64,000 nt of DNA, from NCBI GenBank assembly GCA_027257055.1, contig JAPVLO010000146.1, positions 3,038,001-3,102,000 of the forward strand, read 5' to 3'. The notes under the pieces were generated by a model, which did no database searches, was not told the origin of the DNA, and saw nothing but the letters and a program-made list of their open reading frames with translations. Source of the DNA: Cephalopachus bancanus (Eukaryota > Chordata > Mammalia > Primates > Tarsiidae). The position numbers and the translations under genes were made by a program. Below are positions 53,401-64,000 of this stretch, piece by piece (position 1 is the stretch's first letter; each line of letters starts with the position of its first letter).

Positions 53401-53885
53401 CAGCCTCAGAAAGTTACCTGAGGCTACACTCATGCCAGTCTACTGAGATGAGTATAGGACAGGGACCATGATCTTCAGCACCAGCAATTCCTCTTCAGTG
53501 TTGTCCTTGAAGGATTCTAGACACTAGTCCATACCTCAGCCCATTATTCTCTTTGAACACCTGTGGAAGTACCCCTGAGTCAGAAACCTTATGACCCACA
53601 CGACTGTTAAAAGAGTCACCAAACTATGGCCTCCTCATCAGATTTTCAATAATTTGTTTATATCAGGTCAGTTGCAGCCCTTCAGTCAATGACCATTTCT
53701 AATGAACAACTTTACCTTGTAATATCATTCACATTCCAACTTTTTATCAGATTACCAGGGACACTCTCTAGAGAGTTAAGCTAAAGGTAATTTTACATGC
53801 AGAAGGTAAAAAGAGTTTTATTAACCATTTGCCTATTAGTAACTTTTCCAAAGTCACAGAACTGATAGACAGCGGAACTAGTATT
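53401..53885. other. Mostly unique intronic sequence
   Basis: Nothing recognised apart from the possible MIR scrap at its right end. Confidence 0.4.
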
Positions 53886-53899
53886 TGACCCCAATTTTT

Positions 53900-54395
53900 C
53901 TGACTCTAGAGCTCCTGAATGAATTTTTTTTTTACCCTCTCTTGCTCACTACTTCTCAGCTATATAGCCTTCATTTTACTCCTCAAACACTTGAAGCTTA
54001 TTTCTGTTTCCTTAATTCCTTTGTACTCTCCCATGAATGCTCTTTGTCCTCTAACTCACATAGTTGCTTCTGTCTCTTCATTTGGGATTGGCTCCAATGT
54101 GCTGTCCCCGAAGAAACTTGTTCACATCCTCATTAGTTTTGATCATATTCTTCTTCCTCACAATCACCTAATAATTTCCTGCTGTATCTCCGTGTTTGTT
54201 TTTTTTCTGACACTCATACTCTCTGAAAATATCTTAATTTATTTTCTGCATGCTTATTTTCCATCTCTTCCCAAACAGAAATAAGCCTTCTGGAGTACTA
54301 TATTGAGTTACTTGTTCACTGGTGTTTTACTATTACCTAGAATAGTTTCTGGCACATGATGGGCAAAGAGTCATTGACTGGAATACTATGCTCTT
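53900..54395 (+). repeat. L2, 3' part
   Basis: Pyrimidine-rich L2-like text (ctttgtcctctaactcacat, tcacaatcacctaataattt) is followed by an aataagccttctggagtact segment and the terminal words ctagaatagtttctggcaca and tgatgggcaaagagtcattg. The overlapping open frame 53919-54284 is chance. Confidence 0.5.
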
Positions 54396-55005
54396 CTACC
54401 GAGTTTATCTTATGCAACTCTTGTGAAGTTCAGACAAGGATACTAAACATGTTTTTATTTGTGAAGAAGTATAAAAATACAAATTGTAATTCTGCTCAGG
54501 TATTAAATCAAACAGCCTTTAGTCAGAGCATCTAGGCAAAAGCCTAATAATCTTAATTCATTTGAAAACATTTTTATTCAATATCGGTTAACGATTCATG
54601 CTGTTTTAGGATCTATCATGGACTCCAAATAAATAAAATCATGAATCTGTTACGAACGTATAAAATTGTGTTCCATTTAATCTTTTACAGACTCTCTGGA
54701 CCTGGCTTATAATCTGAAAAGTGTTTGATTAATTTGTATACTGTTAGTGGCCAGAACAGTGTTTGATTAATTTGTGTACTGTTAGTGGCCAGAACAGCAG
54801 TCTTAAAAACCAAGTGCAGGAAAAGAAGCTATTAAACTACTATTTTTATTCATTTTTATCTCTAACTCTTTTTAAAATGTCTACATTTATATGTATACTA
54901 TAATGACTATAATATGACCATATAGTAGAGTATGCATATAATTTAAACATAAATATCTATATGGGGTACGTCCTCAAAATTTAGCTTATGAGTGTGCAAG
55001 TATAT
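54396..55005. other. Unique intronic sequence with a short tandem duplication
   Basis: No transposon recognised apart from the 38-bp duplication listed separately. Confidence 0.4.
54720..54795. repeat. 38-bp tandem duplication, two copies
   Basis: The unit from agtgtttgattaatttgt to gttagtggccagaac occurs at 54720-54757 and 54758-54795, with one difference (gtatac versus gtgtac). Near-identity implies a recent duplication. Confidence 0.95.
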
Positions 55006-55300
55006 TAAAACTTTCATTTTTTTTCATTTTTTAATTTTTTTTTGAGTTGGAGTCTTACTCTGTCGCCCAGACTGGAGTGCAGTGGCCGCTCCCGGCCACC
55101 ACAGCCTCGACCTGCTGGGCTCCGGCGATCTTTCCGCCTCAGCCTTCCAAGTAGCCGGAATTACAGGCATGCGCTACCACGCCTGGCTGATTTTACTGCC
55201 CAGGCGGGTCTCGAACCCGCGGGCTCAGGCAATCCACTCACCTCAGCCTCCCAAAGGCGCGGGATTACAGGCTGAGCCACCGAGCCCGGCTAAAACTTTT
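55006..55300 (-). mobile_element. Alu, short-linker subtype, with internal deletion
   Basis: The body is about 55015-55290, flanked by taaaacttt (55006-55014 and 55291-55299). It has a perfect T-arm-like box at 55204-55220. About 28 nt between the arms (the attgtagagatgaggtctc segment of sister copies) are missing at gattttactgcccagg (about 55189-55203). CpG-rich, so probably young. Confidence 0.95.
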
Positions 55301-56779
55301 AAAGACCATTGGCACGGAAAAGTTAGTCACATCACAATCTCTCCAATTTATTATTATTATTTTATTATTGATATGATTAAATTCCTGAAAATGAGATGTA
55401 CATCAGTATTTAATTCAATGCAGCATATGTTAAATGATTCATGAAGGATGCAGAACATATTCTATTGAAATATGGAAGAAGAAAGATAACTTTGGCCTCT
55501 GCAAAGCCAAAGGGTTGGAGTTGGCATTTGCCTTTGAAACATGCGTGTGATTTACTAAACTCCAGAAGGGAAGAAGGTTCATTCTGGAATCTGTTACAAG
55601 CAAACACAGAAAAACAGGACAGAGTTTCTTGTGTTCAAGATATGGCAAGTTATCCAGGATGGTGAGATGGTTTATTAGTAAGAGAGTAAAGAAGAGGAGT
55701 AGGAAGATGGCTGTATGACAAGTGTGCACTGAATACTAGGCTAATGTTTTTTCTTTAACAGTAAACTGTGGAAAGCTAGAAGTTTTTTCAGCACAAAGCA
55801 ATGATATTTTTCAAATGATGTTTCAGGAGAATATGTTAGCAGTGTGCAGAATTGGCTAGAAAGTAGAATGTTGACAGAGGTGTAGGGTGAGCGACTACTG
55901 CACATGGGCCAAGCATGACACTAGAGGGGCCTGGCCTATGACAGGCATGGTATCCTTCTTTGGGTTGGAATATAAACACAAGAGTGGAAATATTAGGAGA
56001 AGGCTTGTATTATGGTTTCCATTTTTCCACAATAATAGTGTTAAGTGAATACCCAGTCTGGAGCAAAAGAACTAATAGTGGAAAGAGAATACTGATCTAG
56101 TCCTCCAGTGAGAGAACCAGAGGTTCTGGGATGAGCAATTAATTCAATGAAGAAAAAGCAAAGTCCTGTAAATAATAGCTTTGCTCTCTCAAAAATAACC
56201 TTGTAAAGAAGATCAAGTGTTAAGTGTATTGGTGCAGGTTATTCGCCAGCTTTCTGGCAACTCTGTGGTGCTCAGCTTGTACTAAGGGGCATCTGGCATT
56301 TGTGACCAAATGCCTGTAATAAAATTCATTTTCCTGCATTCTGCAAGTGATGCTGCGAGTTTTTATTTTCGATGACTGCATCCAAGTATGTTCAGACTTC
56401 TGCCAAGTGGCTACATCCTAGCTACATTTCATAAAGGACAGAGGAAGAACAGATGAAGTTGTTAATGACACTCCTAGTCTGAGGTCTTAGCCATTTATTT
56501 GTTGTTGCTTCTTTGCTTTACTACACTACAGGCCCAATATGTCGGGAAAAAATACTTAGGAAAATACAGCCAAATACACTGAGACCCCAAAGATACATAT
56601 ATACATGTAAAATAATTTAAAAAGCAAGAAATATACGTATATATATAAAATATATGGTATATATCTTAAAGCAAGAATATACGGTCATCATAAATAGGAT
56701 ATGATAATCATAAATCTAACTTCATTATTCCATTTTATTTTTGTTTGAATTCAAACTTTGGCCACATATAGATAAATGA
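55301..56779. other. Unique intronic sequence
   Basis: No repeat recognised. A TA-rich patch lies at 56590-56670. The open frames at 55439-55729 have no protein character. Confidence 0.4.
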
Positions 56780-57020
56780 TATATTATCAAAAATTTTTAA
56801 TTGGAATTTTTTTATCAATACATACTAATTGTATATTATGAATAGGTATAATATTTTGATACATGCATACAATGTGTAATGATCAAATCAAGGCATTTAG
56901 TGTATCTATCACCTTGAATATTTATCATTTCTTTGTGTTGGAAACTTTTAAGATTTTCTCTTCTAGCTATTTTGAAGTATAAAATATATTATCCAAATTT
57001 CAGATGGTTTCAATATTCAC
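56780..57020 (-). mobile_element. Old L1 3' fragment
   Basis: Antisense L1M-like words: gatacatgcatacaatgtgt, aatgatcaaatcaaggcatt, tatctatcaccttgaatatt and tctagctattttgaagtata. Confidence 0.65.
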
Positions 57021-57179
57021 TTAAGTGATTCAAATAGTTTTCTGTTTTCTTGGAGTTTAAGAAATACATGAGGAAAAGACTAACAATTATGATTTTTTTT
57101 AAGTCTACACTTAGTAATAAACATGGCTAATTTTTCTTTAATCATTCCATCAAAAAAATATTAAGTTATTTTACTTCTC

Positions 57180-57305
57180 AGAGACTCAGGTCTCTCACTG
57201 TAATATGAATGCTATAACTCTTTTTGAGCGCTGTGTGAAAATTAAATGAGATAGTTCATGTAAAGTGTTTATCACAGTGCCTGGTATTTGATGAGCAATC
57301 AATCC
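57180..57305 (+). repeat. MIR 3' part
   Basis: Sense-order words: ctctcactgtaatatgaatg, gaaaattaaatgagatagtt, catgtaaagtgtttatcaca and gtgcctggtatttgatgagc. Confidence 0.65.
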
Positions 57306-57559
57306 CTTTAAGATTATCTATAATACTTCTAGCATGTGACTGAAATTACTCAATGCCTTTAGATATCCCTTTCATTATAATTAAATGAATTTAATTCATT
57401 AATTTTATCAAGTGATATGATTTCAGTTCCACTTGGGAAGTTGGCCTTACTTCCAATAGGTCATCTAATATAAAATAATTTTATGAAATTATATTTGTTA
57501 TTAAAATTTTCACTTTTCCTTTAAATTAAGAATATATTTTTTTATCAGTGGAATACTAG

Positions 57560-57780
57560 CATATTAATAGTAATGACTAACTTTTATTGAGGATTGACTT
57601 TGAACCAGGGCAATCCAAATGATTCACATGTATTATATCTCATTTACTTTGTAAAGTAACCCTCTAAAGTAGATACCATTTTATTTCCATCTAATCAATG
57701 AGGAACCATTCTGAATAGAATCAGAATTTGAATCCAGATCTATCTGTCTTCACAGGATGAGCACTGAATCAACTACATTG
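57560..57780 (-). repeat. MIR
   Basis: Reverse-order words: taacttttattgaggattga, atctcatttactttgtaaag, taaccctctaaagtagatac and a tttgaatccagatctatctg end. Confidence 0.7.
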
Positions 57781-57835
57781 CTATATTTTATAAATTTACT
57801 ATAACTAGGACATTGAAATAATGATAATATTGTTA

Positions 57836-58660
57836 AGAAATGATATTCTTAATCATATAGCAGGTCGATTTTTAGATCTTTCAGGAATCGCCACACTGTC
57901 TTCCACAGAGGTTTACTCTCCCACCAACAATGTAGAAGTGTTCCCTTTTCCCCACATTCTCTCCAGCATCTTGTTTTTTGAGTTATTGATGATGGTCATC
58001 CTGACTGGAGTTAGATGGTATCTCAGTGTGACTTTAATTTGCATTTCTTTGATGATTAGTGAAGCTGAGCATTTTTCAATGTATCTGTTGGCTGCTCATA
58101 TGTCTTCTTTTGTGAAGTGTCTTTTCATATCTTTTGCCCACTTCTTAATAGGGCTGTTTGGGTTTTTTTTTTCCTTTTTGGCATGTTTGAGTTCCTCATA
58201 GATCCCAGATGTTAGGCCTTTGTCAGATATACAGTTGGCAAATATTTTTTCTGACTGGATAAAAAAAATGTGGTACATATACATGATGGACTATTTCACA
58301 GCCATAAAGAAGGACAAAATTATGAACTTCGCAGTAATGTGGATGGATTTAGAATCTATAATACTCAGTGACCTATAACAGAAAGAAAGAGCTGAGTATC
58401 ACATGTTCTCACTCATAAACAGACCCTGAACAATTATCATTATACTATAAGAAAGGAATTGGCAGTAGTGAGAGTGAGAAGCTGTTGGTGGGTGGAGGGG
58501 GCAACACACTTCATCAGTAAGGGTACCTGATCTCAAACCAGGCAAAATAGGGACCAAAGTGAGGCCCAAACTTTACCTGTACAATGACCACTTCTATATC
58601 TAACCCTGAATTGTTCTCCACATGTTTAAAATAAAATATAAAAAAAGAAATGAGATTCTT
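57836..58660 (+). mobile_element. L1 with inverted 5' part and 15-bp TSD
   Basis: The insertion is 57851-58645, between agaaatgatattctt (57836-57850) and agaaatgagattctt (58646-58660), one mismatch. The part 57851-58251 is antisense ORF2 (aggaatcgccacactgtctt, cccaccaacaatgtagaagt, gttagatggtatctcagtgt, gttggctgctcatatgtctt). From about 58253 it is sense (tggtacatatacatgatgga, cagccataaagaaggac, acatgttctcactcataaac), ending in a 3' UTR and A-rich tail (58627-58645). The flanking TSD makes this one insertion event with a 5' inversion. The ORF2 remnants are non-functional. Confidence 0.95.
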
Positions 58661-61600
58661 GTTGATCCTTCTACATATGCTTCCTTGTAATGTATTAGAT
58701 CAAATTAATTTTTCTCTGAGAAAATATGTAATTATGGATGATGACCTTGAACAAGAAAAATGAAGTATGTTTACAAAAGTCTCCTCATAGATTGAAGCTC
58801 TGTCTGTATTACGCCAAAATATTAGAGTTGGGCAACGAAGGTTTGTATTTTGTTTTGTTATTCCTGAAATTGTCTCCTAAACTTAATTCATCCTTTTGGT
58901 TTACCTGATGGAAATCAACTAATTAAATATTCAGCTAATTAAAACTTCATGAAAGCAATAGTAGTCTAGCGCTAAAGTTGATGTTTAGATTTGGGTTGTA
59001 GCTGGATGATTATGAGAGTTGGATTTCTGTTTCTCACATTTCGATGCTTCATTTAGTGTGGCTACCAACCACATTTGATGAAATACAAATGGCTCATGTT
59101 TGATGAGAATGGCTTATCACTCAAAACCAGAGAATAGAAAGGTGCTTAAGAGATTGTTTCAGATGGTTTGATATTAGAGAGTTAAAATGTTATGAGCAGA
59201 AATAGGTAAATGTATTAGAAATATATAGCATACATTTATATTTTTAAGTCATCTCTCCATTGAAGTTAGCTAATTTCCCATTTTGTCATACCTTTTTCTG
59301 AGTGTAGATGATCTCACTACAGAATGAGGGGGTAAAATACTTTTGTAAAATAGGTGGAAAGTGGTACAAATAAATAGTCCCAAAATGTGATTTTGTTGCT
59401 CTCTGCAGAATCTTTGGCTTACTTTTCATCTTTAATTCAAGGCCTAGATTATATTTTCACAACTTTATAACTATAACTTTTGCTACATCAACTAGGGCCC
59501 ATCTCTAATGGCTCAATATTAATATGGCATCTCTGCCGTGAACATAACAATAGCCAAAGATGGATCCACCTTCTTTTCAAGAATCTCTGTTAAACAAAAA
59601 AGCAGATTAGGGATCCACCAGGGTCCTCCCCTTCAGACTCTGCTGTGCAGACACCCTCCTGGTGTTCTCCAAGAGGTCACTATAGCTATAAATCTGTCTT
59701 AGGTCCCACCTTGGGCAGAGGGGAAGAGAAATTGGTCATCTAATCAGTAAGTCTTTTAAGAAACCTTAATGTATCCGTCCATGATCACAGATATCCTTCT
59801 TCCTTAGTCCCTTTCTTTTAACATTTGCACAGTAAAGTGTGACTCTTGCTCAACATGGATATATAATGTAGCAGAAAATTTAAGAATTTTTTATTTCTCT
59901 TAGCTTGAAATGGTCATTATGGTCAGAAGAGAGCTTTATTTCTGAGCACTCACTTGTAGGCTCACTTCCTTCCTTTTTATTTGCCACCAAATTTTCTAAA
60001 AAGTAGAAAGCTAATTGTTTACAAGACAGTGTTCTTTCAGCAAGTATATGCACAAAGAAACAGTATCATTCACTAAGCTGACTCACTTTTTTGGAGTTCT
60101 TTTTTATTATCAGAAAACACAAATATGAAATATTTGTATTCAACTCTAACTTGGTAAAATTTCATGGAAAAATAATTTAATATTTTAACCCTTGAAATTT
60201 TATTTTGTTGTATTGATACATTATAAATGATATAATTTCAGGCAGTTTTTGTCTGTAATTTTGAACCAGGCTTAGTTTGAAACATGATAAAAGAAAATCA
60301 GACCAATAGGTGCTTTAAAAAGTGCTAATTAGACTCTGATACTTTCAATTTTTGGACAAGCATCCAAGCTGATTCTACGTATTAGCAGGGTCTTTTTTTA
60401 GAGTAGCTTCATGAAGAATTTACTTGAATTTGTATTGCTGGTTTACTGGAATTTTATGCTTGTAAATTCACATATACTGTTAACTTTTCATGGGTTTGTG
60501 GTTCTGCTTAATAATCTAGCTCACCTGAAACTGTTTGAAACTGATCATTTATAAATACAAATCAGATAAATACATTGGGTTATACATGACCGCTGATGAA
60601 CTGGATATGTATTTGGCTACAAAGATTTTAAATTAAAAATGATGGTAAAATAATTAAACTATGTATTCATATTTTCACCTTTTGAATCTTAAATTCTCAA
60701 CTTCATTTTCAGTGAATACATGATTATTGGCTAATCTGACAAATGTAGAAAATCTGAGCATGTGGGATAGAACCAACTTCATATCATTTAAAAGATGCAA
60801 TCTTACTATGATACTTTATAGTTGCACTTATGTCTCACCTGCCTCCCAAACTTGAAATACACAGTCCATAATAAAGGTTAGAATGAGCCCTTAATCTTAA
60901 TTATACGTTTTGCAGTATTATACATGCTTAAAGATTATTTCCAATGTTTGGTACAATCTTACAGGGTGCAGATGTAGTCCCCTTTGGTACATGCCATCTT
61001 TACTGAACTAACAATTTCCATAATGCTGCCACATTCTGCATGGGAAGCAGATTTACAGATAGGTAATCCATGTAAGGTATTTTAAAGACAGCTTATTAAA
61101 GGATTGAGGCCTGCTGTTAAATTACATACGCTTTCAATTGCTATGAGAGCAAACAGCATCAAGAAGTGTAGTAATTTAGCCAGGCCAAGGAAAGGCCTAT
61201 TTCAAGTTTCATGATGTAGCCTTTAAACTTCTTCTTCAAGCTCTTTTGAGTTTTATGTTTACTCCAGTATAACTCTGTATTTCCTGACATACAATATAAT
61301 TTCCCAGAATTCTGAAGTATGCACATTAAGTATTAGGTATATTTTTTCTTAAAATGTCTATCATTTTTGTTTACAACTTTAAAAATTATCTTTTTCCTTG
61401 ATGGTGCCATTACTACAGAAGAGGAACCCAGCTTTGTGGGTTTTTTTTTTTTTTTAACATTGCTAAATCGGAATGGTCAAAGTAATTTCAGATTACATGA
61501 TTGTGTTTACTGTTGTTCTTCTGTCATGTCCCTCTTATTCTGAGAACCAAATATACACCTAAGAATGGTGTGGAGGAAGGTTTTATCTTTTCTCTGATAG

Positions 61601-64000
61601 TTGTGAGTCTTTGTCTTATCTTCAAACAGGGGGAGAAGGTCTAGCTGGTCCTTGAATTCATTTTCAAATCCCTGAATCACATGGTTTACTATATACCATG
61701 ATGCGTTCCTGAAATATTTTCTCCCCTATTTCTCAAATGTCTTTCACAATGCCTAACTGAGCTCTATGTAAATGATGTGTACTCGGGAGAAATTGTTGAT
61801 ATGGCTTGAATTGAAGTCAGTGCTAATTACCTTTGATTACTAGTACTATCTTTCCCTTCCTCATGAGCTAGGATATATATCTTTTCTAATTTTTCCTAGG
61901 TAATCAGTTCTTGATTCCGACTTTTCTTGTATTCCACGCCAGGGTACCTGAAGTAGAAGAGACACTAAAGAAAGTGGCAAAGGTAGAGATAGGAAGAGTG
62001 TCATCTGTGGGAAACACATTTGGGGAATGCCATTGGGGACTGAAAAATGAATAACAACATTTTTAAAGTGCCAAGAAATGTTATATCAAAAAATCTCCTT
62101 TTGCTTTCTTAAATTGACAGATTATTTGCTTTTAGAAACAATAATAGAAATTTCTTCTCTTATTTATTGGACAACAGACCAGTCAGTGCTTTAATCAACA
62201 TAAAATAGAATATATTAATTTGAGCTTTCAGATACTTAGTGTAATTGCTACTTCAGGACATTTTTATTTTAATAGAAAGATTGCTAAATTGAAAAAGTTG
62301 GTTTAGCACTTGGTAGCTTTTAGATGGACAGAGTTTATAGATCATACAAAAACTAAAACAAAAAGACGTTGAGGAATTGAGTTTAAAAATAAGCCTTAGA
62401 CAATTCCCTGATTCTGAACTGTATTATGGCATACTAAAAGAATAACAATGCTATGACTGTATTATGGCAGAGCTAAAAGAATAACAATGCTATGACTGTA
62501 TTATGGCAAAGAGGTTACAAAGCTTTTCAGTTTCAATGTTGTCTAGATTACCTGTATAGTGATATCTTGATTTAGAATATCTTTCCTTTTATTTCTATTT
62601 CCAATTTCCATACAATCAAAATCAGTGCCATTTTCTTCTCTCTTTGCTAGATTCTTTTGAAGGTCTGAAAGAAGTTGGCAAGATGCTATTTTAATACATT
62701 AACCTAAGCCAACGGATTTTAGGACTGTGCAAGTAAAAATGAACACATAAGTTATTTAAAAGAGATCTGCAGTTTAATTTACCTAATGTCAGACATAAGC
62801 AATATTAAATCTATTTGAACTTAATTGCAAATTTGGGTCTTTCTATAAGGTGTAATTATCTGAATATCTTGCCATTAAAATTAAATGTGAGTGAATTTTG
62901 ACATATTCACTTTCCTTTGTAATAAATGAAGGGTAATATTTTTATTTTGAAATATTTATAGTGTAAATTACTAAGATGGTATTTCTCACCTATTCTAATA
63001 AATCTGTTTTTACATAAGTGCTAGAGGTTAATGGCTAGATTTTAAATTGCCTTCCATTTTGATAATAAGTGGATTTCCAAGAGAGATGATTTTATTAAAG
63101 AGATTTTGGTCACTGTGAGTCTCTCTGTATAAGAGAATAATTTATATTTGCACAAACTCAAATGTAAAAGATGAAGCCTTATTGGTATTTTTCTAAACAC
63201 ATAGGAGTAATTATTTTGAAAAGACTATCTTTTTCCTAATGATATAGTTCTTTTGTTAAGGTTCCGTTTCAAAATATTTTTCTCTCTACAAATATTAGGT
63301 GTGTTTCCTGATATTTCTGTAACACCTCTCAAAAGTGAATAATGGCAATGATTCTACCGAAAATTAACTTTGAATTAATGCACTGTAACTGTGATCAAAT
63401 ATTGATCAGTTTTCTTTATTTTGTGCATGATTGCAAAGTGAGAAATATAATGCAAACTTCAAATCATTAAATTAATTACATTGAAAAGAATTAAACCAGT
63501 TACACAAGGGCATAAATTAAAAATACCTAGCACTCAAGATTCTATGAATGTTATTTATTATTGTCCTAGACTAATTTCATTATTATTTTACAATAAATAT
63601 TTTTTAAAGAGCAATATTTTAGGCATTTTTGAAAGGTCTACTAAATTCAGAATTATTATTGAAAAATGAAATGTAAATACTTAGATCTTTGATAACAAAG
63701 TAATTAAAATGTATGATTTTGCCTACTGTGTATAATAAGGGCTTATATTTGATCAACCATAAAAGTTATTTAATCATTTTAACCTTGGAATACTACCCCA
63801 CAAAACACTACTTAATGGAAGTTAGCTGAGACGCATTAGAGTATCAAAACATCAAGTCGGCAAAGCAAGAGGGCCTAGAAAATTCAAGCCCAGCTTATTC
63901 TGCCATAATGCTATAGCAGGTTGCGTGGCAACCAGTGGCTATGGATTTTAAAGTTACTTTATCCGTATTCAATGAGAAACGACTTAGCCTGAATTGATTT
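58661..64000. other. Repeat-poor intronic block, about 5.3 kb
   Basis: No Alu, L1 or LTR is recognised, and apart from the tandem repeat listed below the sequence appears unique. The sections 59540-59760 and 60960-61240 are less AT-rich and could hold conserved elements. A T16 run is at about 61440-61455. No exon could be defended. Confidence 0.45.
62418..62510. repeat. 38/39-bp tandem repeat, about 2.4 copies
   Basis: Units begin actgtattatggca at 62418, 62456 and 62495, with the intervening text taaaagaataacaatgctat shared. One unit has cagagc where the other has catac, giving the 1-bp length difference. Confidence 0.95.

Noticed and set aside
57821..58201. A 126-residue open frame with hydrophobic residues
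   Set aside because: It is the antisense of the inverted ORF2 part of an L1, not a membrane protein gene. The same holds for 7555-7845.

Overview
This is intronic DNA from a mammal, most likely a primate. It is AT-rich, has no operon-like gene packing, and its open reading frames are short and mostly fall inside repeats. The host signature comes from 17 dimeric Alu elements, mostly with clear target-site duplications, alongside old MIR, L2, L1M and hAT elements and two 5'-inverted L1 insertions. Most of the Alu copies do not read like human Alu. They share a left arm with a GCGGGTTCGAGACCCGC box and a right arm with a GGCC-GGGAGC-GGCC hairpin. I infer a strepsirrhine (lemur-like) lineage, but cannot prove it from sequence alone.

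Only one coding segment is well supported. It is a 112-bp internal exon at 1357-1468 on the + strand, bounded by a good acceptor and donor, phase 0 to phase 1. I do not recognise the protein. No second exon could be defended, so about 62.5 kb downstream is probably one long intron, or intron plus intergenic DNA.

Layout: 1-5.7 kb is the exon, unique intron and old MIR/L2. 5.8-8.2 kb holds an Alu and a 5'-inverted L1 on the minus strand. 8.2-20 kb is mostly unique sequence with three Alus, hAT fossils, L2/MIR and a (CA)n tract. 20-25.6 kb is unique sequence with one old L1. 25.9-26.9 kb is a MER1/Charlie-type DNA transposon split by an Alu. 28-35.4 kb is repeat-dense: a MaLR-like LTR, seven Alus, an old L1 and a (GT)n tract. 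39.7-41.3 kb has three Alus and an LTR-like fragment. 47.4-49.4 kb has two copies of a 268-bp L1 3' module and an Alu. 52.4-55.3 kb has two Alus, L2/MIR and a 38-bp tandem duplication. 57.8-58.7 kb is a second 5'-inverted L1 with a 15-bp target-site duplication. 58.7-64 kb is unique sequence with one 38/39-bp tandem repeat.

No CRISPR array, prokaryotic gene, rRNA or tRNA gene was seen. The most interesting material is the Alu lineage (new hairpins, subfamily-diagnostic indels, four close inverted pairs), the two independent 5'-inverted L1s, and the duplicated L1 3' module.
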